DNA from: Methylobacterium terricola
GTDB lineage: Bacteria > Pseudomonadota > Alphaproteobacteria > Rhizobiales > Beijerinckiaceae
Reading direction: 5' to 3'
NCBI RefSeq assembly: GCF_006151805.1
Contig: NZ_VDDA01000001.1
Coordinates: 434,001 to 498,000 of the forward strand
DNA length: 64,000 nt
Each line of letters starts with the position of its first letter. Position 1 is the stretch's first letter. Below the pieces are notes generated by a model that saw only the letters and a program-made list of their open reading frames with translations, had not been told where the DNA came from and ran no database searches. Of this stretch, positions 56,548 to 64,000 are shown one piece after another. A program made the translations under genes and the position numbers.

Positions 56548-56823
56548 GGGCCGGCGCTCTCCCGCGTGCCGTCTCGCGCGCGGGTGGCGTCCCGCGCCGC
56601 GCGATCATGGGCTGGAAATCATGGCCAGCAGCCTAGGGGCTGCCTTCCCGCACGTGAGCGGTGGAATTCGGCGGCGGCCCCGCCCCGAAGGGCGGCCGGG
56701 TTTACGTCTTTCGGAGATCCCGGCGCCGACGATTGCGACGCTTACCCTGCGGGCGGGGGCGGATAGCCTGGATGTCGAGGCCGCCCGGTGCGGCGAAGAC
56801 GTGGGTCGAGACCCGGCACGGCC

Positions 56824-57486
56824 ATGCAGCGCCCCCTGATCATCCTCGGCACCGGCGGCAACGCCCTCGACATCCTGGACCTCGTCGAGAGCCGGCCCGG
56901 CCACGCGCCGTCGCCCTGGCGGGTGGCGGGCTTCCTCGACGATGCCCGGCCGGAGGGTGAGCGGGTCGCCGGATTGCCGGTGCTCGGACCGCTGGCGGCG
57001 GCGAGGCGCCTTGCCGAGACCGGCGACGGTGCCTTCGTCAATGCCATCGGCAGCGATGCCAGCCACCGCGAGCGGCTGCGGATCATCGCCGGGACCGGGC
57101 TCGACCGCCCGCATTTCGCCACGCTGGTTCATCCCGGCGCCGCGGTCTCGTCCCGGGTGATCGTCGGTCCCGGCAGCTGCATTCATTACGGCGCCAGCAT
57201 CGGCGGCAACGTCGTGATCGGCGCGCATGTCACCATCGGGCCGGGCGCGACCGTCGGGCACGACACGGTGATCGGCGACGGGGCGGTGCTGGCGCCGGGC
57301 TGCATCGTCAGCGGCTTCGTGCGGATCGGACGGTCCTGCTACGTCGGGGCGGGCAGCGCGGTGCGCCAGCGGGTGACGATCGGCGAGCGGGCGCTCGTCG
57401 GGCTCGGGGCGGTCGTCCTGCGCGACGTGCCGGCGGGCGCGACCGTGGTCGGCAACCCCGCCCGCACCCTGCGGGCCGGAGCGTGA
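56824..57486 (+). CDS. NeuD/PglD-like acetyltransferase
   Basis: A 220-residue protein with an N-terminal Rossmann-like PglD domain (PLIILGTGGNALDILDLVE) and a C-terminal left-handed beta-helix of hexapeptide repeats (VIVGPGSCIHYGASIGGNVVIGAHVTIGPGATVGHD...), ending VVGNPARTLRAG. NeuD/PglD enzymes O- or N-acetylate sugars for surface polysaccharides. The GTG start of the next gene overlaps the stop by four bases, so the two are coupled. Confidence 0.9.
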   Translation: MQRPLIILGTGGNALDILDLVESRPGHAPSPWRVAGFLDDARPEGERVAGLPVLGPLAAARRLAETGDGAFVNAIGSDASHRERLRIIAGTGLDRPHFATLVHPGAAVSSRVIVGPGSCIHYGASIGGNVVIGAHVTIGPGATVGHDTVIGDGAVLAPGCIVSGFVRIGRSCYVGAGSAVRQRVTIGERALVGLGAVVLRDVPAGATVVGNPARTLRAGA

Positions 57487-58385
57487 GCCCGATGCGCGCC
57501 CCCCGCGTCTCGGTCGTGCTGCCGCTCCGGGCGGGCTTCCCCGCCGAGCCGGCCCTCGCCTCCGTGAGGGCCCAGACCTTCGGCGATTACGAGGTCCTGG
57601 CGGTCGGGGAGGGGGCGGCCGAGGCCGCCGCCGACACCGCCGATCCGCGGGTGCGGGCGTTGCGCCTCGAGGAGGCGGGACGCAGTGCCGCCCGCAACCG
57701 CGGCGTGACCGCGGCCCGGGCCGAATGGGTGGCGTTCCTCGATCCCGGCGATGCCTGGCGGCCCGACCACCTCGCCGAGCTCGTCGCCGCGACCCGCTTC
57801 GGCGACGCCGTCGCGGTGTTCGGCAACCCGATCCGCCGGGACGGCGGCCGGCCGCTCTTACCAATGAGCGTGCCGGCTTGCCGCGTCTCCGATCCGTTCG
57901 ACTTCGCGCTCCGGCTCGGCGCCGCGCCCTTCCGGGCGAGCGCCATCCTGATCGAGCGGGCGGCGGCGATCGAGGCCGGGTTGTTTCCCGCCCGCAGCGG
58001 CGGCGGTCCGGAGCTCGACCTGTGGGGCCGCCTCGCCCTGCAGGGGGACTTCCGCTACGTCGCCCGGCCGACGGTGGTGCTGGGACCGGTGGTGCCGTCG
58101 CGGGCCATGCCGGCCCCGCCGCTGCTCGCCGCGACCTTGGGCACGCTCCTCGCCGAGGGCGCGGTGCCGGCCGAGCTGGCACCCTCCGCCCGGCGCTGCC
58201 GCAACCGGCTGATGCTCGACCATGCCCGCCGCCTCGCCGATCTCGGCCGCCCGGCCGAGGCGCGGGCGGTGCTGGCGCGCGACTGCGTCCCGGGCCTCGA
58301 TCCGGCGCGCTACTGCGCGGCCCTCGTCCGCACCTGGCGGGCCGGCCCCTGGCCGGCGCCGGGGGCGCTCGCCGGCTCGCCCTGA
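57483..58385 (+). CDS. glycosyltransferase family 2 protein
   Basis: The 300-residue product has a GT-A/GT2 N terminus (RVSVVLPLRAGFPAEPALASVRAQTFGDYEVLAVGEG) and a degenerate DxD-like FLDPGDAWRPDH motif after AARNRGVTAARAEWVAF. The C-terminal part is helical and variable. It should transfer one sugar to a lipid-linked or protein acceptor. Start GTG 57483 overlaps the acetyltransferase; ATG 57492 is an equally good choice. Substrate unknown. Confidence 0.87.
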   Translation: MSPMRAPRVSVVLPLRAGFPAEPALASVRAQTFGDYEVLAVGEGAAEAAADTADPRVRALRLEEAGRSAARNRGVTAARAEWVAFLDPGDAWRPDHLAELVAATRFGDAVAVFGNPIRRDGGRPLLPMSVPACRVSDPFDFALRLGAAPFRASAILIERAAAIEAGLFPARSGGGPELDLWGRLALQGDFRYVARPTVVLGPVVPSRAMPAPPLLAATLGTLLAEGAVPAELAPSARRCRNRLMLDHARRLADLGRPAEARAVLARDCVPGLDPARYCAALVRTWRAGPWPAPGALAGSP

Positions 58386-58434
58386 CCCTTCGGCCTCGCG
58401 ATCGTCCCAGCCAATCCCCAGCAAGGGTTTCTTG

Positions 58435-59910
58435 ATGAGCCTCGTCAAGCGCGCCGTCCTGCTCGTCTCGGGCGAGCGCTACCTCGTCCTGTCGATCACC
58501 CTGGGCCAGACCGCCCTGGTCTCGCGCCTGCTCACCCCGGAGCAGGTCGGCCTGTCGATGCTCGGGGTCGCGCTGGTGCAGGTCGTCGACGGCGTGCGCG
58601 ATTTCGGCACCACCAACTACATCATCCACGAGCCGACCACCTCGCAGCAGAGCGCCCGCACCGCCTTCACGGTGCTGCTCGCCCTGTCGCTGGTCTTCGC
58701 GGTCGGGCTGTTCGCCTCCGCGGGCCTGTGGGCCGATCTCTACGGCCAGCCGCTGCTCGCCTCCTACCTGCGGGTGCTGTCCTTGAGCTTCCTGCTCGTG
58801 CCGTTCTCCGGCCCGCTGATGGCGCTGATGCGCCGGGACTTCCAGTTCGCCGCCCTGATGTGGGTCAATGTCGGCACCTGCCTGACCTACGCCCTGGTGC
58901 TCGTCGCGCTGGCCGTCCTCGGCTTCGGGGCGATGAGCTTCGCCTGGGCGATGGTGGCGAGCGCCGCCGCCGCCGTCGCCTTGAGCCTCGCGGTCCGGCC
59001 GGAGCCGGGAGTGTACCGGCCGAGCCTCCAGGGCTGGCGCACGGCGCTCGCGATCGGCGGCTGCTCCAGCCTGACGACGCTGCTCAACCGCGCCTACGAC
59101 CTCCTGCCGATCTTCCTGCTCGGGCGTTTCGGCGGCCCCGACCTCGTCGGCCTCTACGGCCGGGCGCAGGTCGTGAGCCAGCTTCCCGACAAGATGATCC
59201 TCGGCAGCCTCGGGGCGGTGATCCTGCCGATGTTCGCCGCCGACCGGCGCGACGGCCGCGCCCTGGCACCGGGCTACCTCGCCTCGATCGGCAACATCAC
59301 CGGGGTGCTGTGGCCGGTGGCGCTGCTCCTGGCGCTCATCGCCCATCCGGTGGTGCTGGTCCTGCTCGGGTCGCAATGGCTCGCCAGCGTGCCGATCGTC
59401 CAGGTCCTGGCGCTCGCCTCGATGCTGACCTTCCCGGCGATGCTGACCTACCCGGTGCTGCTGGCGAGCGGGGGCCTGCGCGACACCCTGACGGCGAGCC
59501 TGATCGGCCTGCCGCCGAGCGCCGCCATCCTGTTCGTCTCGGCCTCCGGCGGCCCACTGGCGGTGGCGCTGAGCCAGTTCGTCACCGTGCCGCTCCAGGC
59601 CGGAATCGCCCTCTGGTTCATCCGCCGCCGGGTGCCGTTCCGCCTCACCGATTTCGCCGGCGCGCTGCGGATCAGCGCCCTCGTCACCGTCGCCACCGCC
59701 CTGCCGCCGCTCGCCGTCCTTGCGCTCTCCGGCCGGGGCTTCGTGCTCACGATCCCGGAAGGCGTGCTCGCCGGGTTCGGCGGCGCCACGGCCTGGCTCG
59801 TCGCGATGCTGGTCCTCGACCACCCGGTCGCCAGCCATGTCCGCGAGACGATCCGGCCGGTGGTGCTGGGCGTGCGGGCAAGGACGCGGGCGGTGTGGGC
59901 GGGACGGTGA
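58435..59910 (+). CDS. oligosaccharide flippase family protein (Wzx-like)
   Basis: A 491-residue membrane protein with about twelve to fourteen hydrophobic segments, of the MATE/Wzx polysaccharide flippase group. Recognisable parts are VSRLLTPEQVGLSMLGVALVQVVDGVRDFGTTNYIIHE near the N terminus and LPDKMILGSLGAVILPMFAADR in the middle, as in RfbX/WzxE-like exporters. It probably moves the lipid-linked glycan built by the neighbouring transferases across the inner membrane. ATG 58435 follows a GCAAGGG site. Confidence 0.89.
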   Translation: MSLVKRAVLLVSGERYLVLSITLGQTALVSRLLTPEQVGLSMLGVALVQVVDGVRDFGTTNYIIHEPTTSQQSARTAFTVLLALSLVFAVGLFASAGLWADLYGQPLLASYLRVLSLSFLLVPFSGPLMALMRRDFQFAALMWVNVGTCLTYALVLVALAVLGFGAMSFAWAMVASAAAAVALSLAVRPEPGVYRPSLQGWRTALAIGGCSSLTTLLNRAYDLLPIFLLGRFGGPDLVGLYGRAQVVSQLPDKMILGSLGAVILPMFAADRRDGRALAPGYLASIGNITGVLWPVALLLALIAHPVVLVLLGSQWLASVPIVQVLALASMLTFPAMLTYPVLLASGGLRDTLTASLIGLPPSAAILFVSASGGPLAVALSQFVTVPLQAGIALWFIRRRVPFRLTDFAGALRISALVTVATALPPLAVLALSGRGFVLTIPEGVLAGFGGATAWLVAMLVLDHPVASHVRETIRPVVLGVRARTRAVWAGR

Positions 59911-60221
59911 GGCGTGCGCCGTCGAGCCGTCATGGACCGGCGGCAGGCCGGCGTCCCGGGACTATCGGATGACGGGACGATCGGCGCAAGGCGACGCGGA
60001 CCAGCGGCAACGACGACCTCGCCCAACTCGCGCTCAGGCTGCGTGAGCGCGAGCAGGCGATGGCGAGGGCTGCCGACGCCGCGTGGGCCACCCACCCTTG
60101 CCCGGACGACGCGAACGGAGTGGAGGGAGATCCGGGAAGGGGTGGCTCACGGGAGGAATCCGGGTGCGGGCCGGAACTGATCGGACTGCAGGCGGCGCAC
60201 CCGAAGACCGGCATGCCGTCC
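59911..60221. other. 311-base convergent spacer with a family C repeat
   Basis: No gene is supported. The clearest structure is at 60083-60150: GTGGGCCACCC...CCCGGACGACGCGAACGGAG followed by ATCCGGGAAGGGGTGGCTCAC, an inverted repeat of about 68 bases matching family C. It lies between the ends of the flippase and HlyD genes, so a bidirectional terminator role is possible. Confidence 0.6.
60083..60150. repeat. Family C palindromic repeat, best copy
   Basis: CCACCCTTGCCCGGA-type arm pairs with TCCGGGAAGGGGTGG. The core CCCGGACGACG...GATCCGGGA is shared with 55111-55155. The outer GTGGGCCACCC and GGTGGCTCAC add further complementarity. Confidence 0.75.
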
Positions 60222-61676
60222 TCACGGCTCCCGGATCCCCTCATCCGCCACCTGCATCAGCGGGTACAGGAAATACGCGATCACCCGTTTCTGACCCACC
60301 CGGACCTCGCCGGCCACCGCCATGCCGGGGATCAGGCCGGCACCGTGGGGCAGCGCGCGCAACGCCGTGTCGTCGAGGCTGATGCGGGCGCGGTAGAACA
60401 GAGCCGGCGGCTGGCCTGGGCCGGGATTGCCGCGCCCCTCCGCGTCGGACGGGAAGGCGTCGCGGCTCACCGTGCGGACATGGCCCGAGACCGTGCCGTG
60501 CTTCTGGAACGGGAAGGCGTCGAGCTTGACGCGGGCGGGCTGCCCCGCCGCGACGTGGCCGATGTCGCGGGGGTGGACCATCACCTCGGCCTCCAGCGGG
60601 CTGCCCGCCGGCACCAGGGTGAACAATGGCTCGGCCTGCTTCGCCACCGAGCCGGCGCCGCGCTGGGCGATGTCGAGGACGATGCCGTCGGCCGGCGCCG
60701 TCAGCGTCACGAGCTGGCGGCGCAGGGTCGCCTTGCGCAGCTCTTCCGCCGCCACCGTGCGCTTCTCGCGGGCCTCGACCAGCGCTTCGAGCACGGTGCG
60801 GCCGGTCTCGTCGAGGAAGGCCTGGCGCTGGGCGGTGGCCTTGGCGAGGTCGTGGCGCGCTTCCACCTGCGCGCCACGGGTGCGCACCAGCGAGGATTCG
60901 ACGTCGAGGCGGGCGTCGCGGGTCTGGAGCAGGTTGAGCTTCGAGCCGATCTGCTGTTCGAGCAGCGTCGTGCGCATGCCCTCGATCTCGCGCAAGCCAT
61001 CGAGGCGGGCGAGCAGCACGCTCTCCTCGCGGCGGTTGCGGTCGAGGCTCGACTGCGCCCGGGCCAGCTCCTCGTCGAGGCCGCGCAGGCGGCTCTCGCG
61101 CAGGGCCTTGCGCTGGCGGGCGAGGCGGGATTCGAGCGCCTGTTCCGGCCGGGCCATGTCGAAGGCGGCCTCGCGCTCGTCGAACTCGGCCTCGAGCCGG
61201 GCCACCAGGGCCTCCGCCGCGGCGAGCCGGGCGGTGAGCTGCTGCACGTCGGCCTCGCTGAAGGTCGGGTCGAGGACGGCCAATGTCTCGCCGGCCTTGA
61301 CCGACTGGCCGACCGCGACGGCGATCGCGCGGATCGAGGCCGTCTCCAGCGGCTGGACGACGATGTTCGGCACCGTGGTCACGAGCCGGCCCCGCGCGCT
61401 CGCGATCTCGTCGATCTCCGACAGGCACGACCAGGCCACCCCGGTCGCCAGCAGGGCGGCGACGGCATAGAGCGTCGCCCGGGCGACCCGCGGCGGTGCC
61501 CGCTCCTCGACCGCCAGCGCGTCGGGCTGGAACTCCGAGACCACGGCCGGCCGGCGCCGGGAAGGCAGGACCACGACCTCGCCGCGGGGCGGGGCCTTGG
61601 GGGCGGCGGCCGGGTCCGAGCCCGGCACGGAGGCGAGGGGCGGCCGGGCCGCGTCGTCAGGCTTTGGGGCGCTCAT
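60222..61676 (-). CDS. HlyD family type I secretion adaptor
   Basis: A 484-residue membrane-fusion protein of the HlyD/PrtE type. Residues 1-65 are cytoplasmic and proline-rich, a membrane segment follows (about 68-88, ATLYAVAALLATGVAWSCLSEI), then the biotinyl-lipoyl half motif around TTVPNIVVQPLETASIRAIAVAVGQSVKAGETLAVLDPT, a long coiled coil (about 140-330), the second half motif LTAPADGIVLDIAQRG and the C-terminal beta domain ending FLYPLMQVADEGIREP. It links the HlyB-like ATPase to an outer-membrane channel. ATG overlaps the ATPase stop by four bases. Confidence 0.92.
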   Translation of the reverse strand: MSAPKPDDAARPPLASVPGSDPAAAPKAPPRGEVVVLPSRRRPAVVSEFQPDALAVEERAPPRVARATLYAVAALLATGVAWSCLSEIDEIASARGRLVTTVPNIVVQPLETASIRAIAVAVGQSVKAGETLAVLDPTFSEADVQQLTARLAAAEALVARLEAEFDEREAAFDMARPEQALESRLARQRKALRESRLRGLDEELARAQSSLDRNRREESVLLARLDGLREIEGMRTTLLEQQIGSKLNLLQTRDARLDVESSLVRTRGAQVEARHDLAKATAQRQAFLDETGRTVLEALVEAREKRTVAAEELRKATLRRQLVTLTAPADGIVLDIAQRGAGSVAKQAEPLFTLVPAGSPLEAEVMVHPRDIGHVAAGQPARVKLDAFPFQKHGTVSGHVRTVSRDAFPSDAEGRGNPGPGQPPALFYRARISLDDTALRALPHGAGLIPGMAVAGEVRVGQKRVIAYFLYPLMQVADEGIREP

Positions 61677-63823
61677 GCGGCCTGCCTCGTCTGCTGGTTC
61701 CACAGGTGGCGGTAGGTCGTGCACGAGGTCAGCAGCTGGTCGTGGCGCCCGGTCGCGACGAGGCGCCCGCCGTCGATCACCAGGATCGCGTGGGCATCGA
61801 CCAGGGTGGCGAGGCGGTGCGAAACGATCAGCACCGTGCGGCCCCGGGCGATGCGGCGCAGGTTGCGCCGGATGATCGCTTCGCTGTCGGGATCGAGGGC
61901 GCTCGTCGCCTCGTCGAGGATCAGCAGCCGCGGATCCGTCACGAGCGCCCGCGCGATGGCGAGGCGCTGGCGCTGGCCGCCCGAGAGATTGGAGGCGTTC
62001 TCCTCCAGCATCGTCTCGAAGCCGCGCGGCAGGCGCTCGATGAACTCGTCGGCTCCGGCGGCGCGGGCGGCCTCGGCGATCTCCTCGAAGCTCGCCGAGG
62101 GCTTGGCCGCCGCGATGTTCTCCCGCACCGTGCCGCGGAACAGGAAGCTGTCCTGGAGCACCACGCCGACCTGGCGGCGCAGATGAGCGAGGTCGATCTC
62201 GCGGATGTCGTGCCCATCGATCCGCACCAGTCCCTGCTGGACCGAATAGAGGCGCTGGATCAGCCGGGTGATGGTGGTCTTGCCCGAGCCGCTGCGCCCC
62301 ACCACCCCGACGATGCTGCCGGCCTCGAGCGTGAACGACACCGCATCGAGGGCGGGCGGCCGGTCCGGCCCGTAGGCGAAGCGCACGTCCTCGAAGGTGA
62401 TCTCGCCGCGCAGCGGCGGGCACAGGCCGCGGGAGGGCCCCTCGGATTCGGGTGCCCGGTTCATCACCTCGCCGAGCATCCGCACCGAGAGCGCGACCTC
62501 CTGGTACTCGTGCGCCATGGTGAGCATCTGGACGAGCGGGCCCGAGACCCGGCCGGCCAGCATGTTGAAGGCGACGAGGGCGCCGACGGTCATCGAGCGG
62601 TCGAACACGTCGAGCGCGCCGAGGCCGATGATCGCGACGGATGTGAGCTTCTCCAGCAGCCCCGTGACGGCCTGCGCGATGGCCGAGATCCGCTCGACGC
62701 CGTAGCGCATCTGCACGGCCTGCGCCGAGGCATCCTCCCACTGGCGGCCCTGCAGCGGCTCCATCGCCAGGGACTTGATCGTGCGCATGCCCTGGACCGA
62801 TTCGACGAGCAGGGCCTGGCGCTCGCCCTCGGCGTCGTAGAGCGCCTGGAGCCGGCGCCGGAACGGCCCGATCAGCCCGGCGATGGTGAGGGCGACGAGG
62901 CCGGTGAAGGCCAGCACCACCAGCGTCAGCTTCGGGCTGTAGAGCAGCAGCACCGGCACGAAGACCAGGAGCGAGCAGGCGTCGAGCGCCGTGGTGAGCA
63001 GCCGCCCGGTCAGGAACTCGCGCACCCGCGAGGCCTGCTGCATGTGCTTGACCAGGATGCCCGCCGGCACCTGCTCGAAATGCGCGAGCGGCAGGCCGAG
63101 AAGGTGGGCGAAGGTCTTCACCGCGACCCGGATGTCGATGCGGTTCGAGGCGTAGAGCAGCAGGTAGCGCCGCAGGTAAGTGAAGCAGGCCTCGAACACC
63201 AGGGCCAGCACCACGCCGCCGGCGAGCACGGTGAGCGTCGCGTAGGATTCGTGGGTCAGCACCCGGTCGATGACGAGCTGCGAGAACAGCGGCACCGCGA
63301 GGCCCACCGCGTAGAGCGCGAGCGCCGCCACGATCACGTCGGAGAACAGCCGGCGCTGGCGCAGGATCTCCGGCACGAACCACAGGAGCCCGAACGGCCG
63401 GCGGCCGTCGGCGGTGCGGCGCCGGGCCGTCGGCCGCAGCAGCAGCATCTCGCCGGCCCAGGCGGCGCAGAAGGCCGGCTCGTCGAGCAGGAACGGTTCG
63501 AGCCGCGCGGCCTTGGGGTCGAACACGATCAGGCGCGGCGCCTCCGCCTGCCGGTCGGCGCCCGTGACGACGACCCAGTTGCCGTTCCGCAGGCGCGCGA
63601 GCGCCGGGAAGGCACCGCCGAGATCGGTGAGGCTCGCGAAGGACAGGCGGGTCCGGCCGGCCCGCAGGCCGACCTCCCGCGCCATCCGGGTCAGCCGCGA
63701 CGGCGAGACCGCCTCGTCCCCGGTCGCGTAGGCATGGGCGAGGCGATCGGGGTCGAGGTCGACGCCGTGGTGGCGCGCGACGGCGACGAGGCAGTGCAGT
63801 CCGGTGTCCACGGCGGCGCCCAA
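61673..63823 (-). CDS. HlyB-type ABC transporter with degenerate C39-like domain
   Basis: The 716-residue protein has an N-terminal C39-like domain (about 1-120), six membrane helices (about 150-430) and a C-terminal ATPase: Walker A GRSGSGKTT, signature LSGGQRQRLAIARAL, Walker B LLILDEATSALD, H-loop VSHRLATL. In the C39 region the site that carries the catalytic cysteine in true peptidases (Asp-Cys-Gly) reads Asp-Thr-Gly (DTGLHC), so it is a chaperone-like CLD domain that should not cleave double-glycine leaders. No ATG exists at the start; TTG 63823 is the best early start, GTG 63811 a second choice. Overlaps the hlyD-like gene. Confidence 0.9.
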   Translation of the reverse strand: MGAAVDTGLHCLVAVARHHGVDLDPDRLAHAYATGDEAVSPSRLTRMAREVGLRAGRTRLSFASLTDLGGAFPALARLRNGNWVVVTGADRQAEAPRLIVFDPKAARLEPFLLDEPAFCAAWAGEMLLLRPTARRRTADGRRPFGLLWFVPEILRQRRLFSDVIVAALALYAVGLAVPLFSQLVIDRVLTHESYATLTVLAGGVVLALVFEACFTYLRRYLLLYASNRIDIRVAVKTFAHLLGLPLAHFEQVPAGILVKHMQQASRVREFLTGRLLTTALDACSLLVFVPVLLLYSPKLTLVVLAFTGLVALTIAGLIGPFRRRLQALYDAEGERQALLVESVQGMRTIKSLAMEPLQGRQWEDASAQAVQMRYGVERISAIAQAVTGLLEKLTSVAIIGLGALDVFDRSMTVGALVAFNMLAGRVSGPLVQMLTMAHEYQEVALSVRMLGEVMNRAPESEGPSRGLCPPLRGEITFEDVRFAYGPDRPPALDAVSFTLEAGSIVGVVGRSGSGKTTITRLIQRLYSVQQGLVRIDGHDIREIDLAHLRRQVGVVLQDSFLFRGTVRENIAAAKPSASFEEIAEAARAAGADEFIERLPRGFETMLEENASNLSGGQRQRLAIARALVTDPRLLILDEATSALDPDSEAIIRRNLRRIARGRTVLIVSHRLATLVDAHAILVIDGGRLVATGRHDQLLTSCTTYRHLWNQQTRQAA

Positions 63824-63835
63824 GGTCTTCAGGGT

Positions 63836-64000
63836 TCAGGAGAAGTTCGGCGAGGTGTTGCGCCCCGGGCGGGCGCCGGCGAAGGGCACCGCCTCTCGCG
63901 GGGCGAGACCCGGCCCGGCCTGCCCCGGGCTGATGACGCCGGATTCGATCAGGCTGTTCTTGACCTGCTGCATCAGGTCGGCGGCGTTGGCGAAGGCGTC
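63836..64000 (-). CDS. partial gene of unknown function, 3' end only
   Basis: Only the last 54 codons are in the window; the start lies beyond 64000. The visible C terminus has an amphipathic helix (FANAADLMQQVKNSLIESG) and a proline/glycine-rich tail ending GRNTSPNFS. The stop is 13 bases before the TTG start of the HlyB-like gene, so it is probably co-transcribed with the secretion genes. It is not recognisable as a secretion substrate (no glycine-aspartate repeats are visible). Confidence 0.65.
   Translation of the reverse strand, partial: DAFANAADLMQQVKNSLIESGVISPGQAGPGLAPREAVPFAGARPGRNTSPNFS

Noticed and set aside
61673..63823. Exporter for the double-glycine peptide at 28.7 kb
   Set aside because: The C39-like domain lacks the catalytic cysteine, so it should not process double-glycine leaders, and it is 33 kb away.

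Overview
The window is very GC-rich (about 70% or more by eye), with dense codon bias and many overlapping stop/start junctions. Gene content (Rhizobiales-type CarB with an internal insertion, many ABC importers, a TonB receptor with a PepSY partner, TIGR04290-like methyltransferase) fits an alphaproteobacterium of the Hyphomicrobiales, most likely Methylobacterium or a close relative. That attribution is by family resemblance from memory, not by a database search. I saw no tRNA, rRNA, CRISPR array, transposase or prophage gene.

Layout. 0.2-8.7 kb: PIG-L deacetylase and a xylosidase-like hydrolase (minus strand), a Tat-exported M20 amidohydrolase, ferredoxin-NADP reductase, an Asp/Glu racemase-family protein, a PuuE-like polysaccharide deacetylase with a small secreted protein, and a histidine phosphatase coupled to a methyltransferase. 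8.7-10.8 kb: a FUSC membrane protein. 11.0-17.0 kb (minus): a compact six-gene operon headed by a clear TPP riboswitch and encoding LuxE-like and LuxC-like enzymes, an ABC importer (ATPase, permease, NMT1/SsuA-like binding protein) and a short-chain dehydrogenase. I read it as a possible thiamine-repressed uptake and carboxylate-reduction (salvage) system; it is the most interesting locus here. 17.0-19.5 kb: TetR/RidA divergent pair with three operator-like palindromes, then an AmpG-like MFS protein. 19.6-28.5 kb: spermidine/putrescine-type ABC importer with two amidohydrolases, a CobW GTPase and a TetR regulator.

28.5-30.3 kb: a 47-residue double-glycine-leader, eight-cysteine peptide gene not explained by its neighbours, and a two-gene winged-helix/membrane-protein operon. 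31.1-34.4 kb: KdgT-type permease, DUF1537 kinase, PdxA2 and a DeoR regulator, the set expected for four-carbon acid-sugar (threonate/erythronate) catabolism. 34.7-38.9 kb: DUF2946, PepSY and TonB-receptor genes for probable metal uptake. 39.4-49.9 kb: housekeeping and accessory genes (coiled-coil protein, GhrA, aminotransferase, alpha/beta hydrolase, DctA, AspA, LysR, a broken AAA ATPase, GST, GreA). 50.1-53.5 kb: carB. 53.7-60 kb: SDR, GtrA and a glycan-assembly set (two glycosyltransferases, NeuD-like acyltransferase, flippase). 60.2-64 kb: a type I secretion HlyD/HlyB pair and the end of a gene running off the window.

Spacers are populated by at least four families of palindromic interspersed repeats, called here A (CCCCTCTCCCAC... 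type), B (GTCATTCCGGG... type), C (CCCGGACGACG...GATCCGGGA type) and D (TCCGACGAAG...GGTTCGTCG type). One B copy sits inside an operon and another forms the broken end of a gene.
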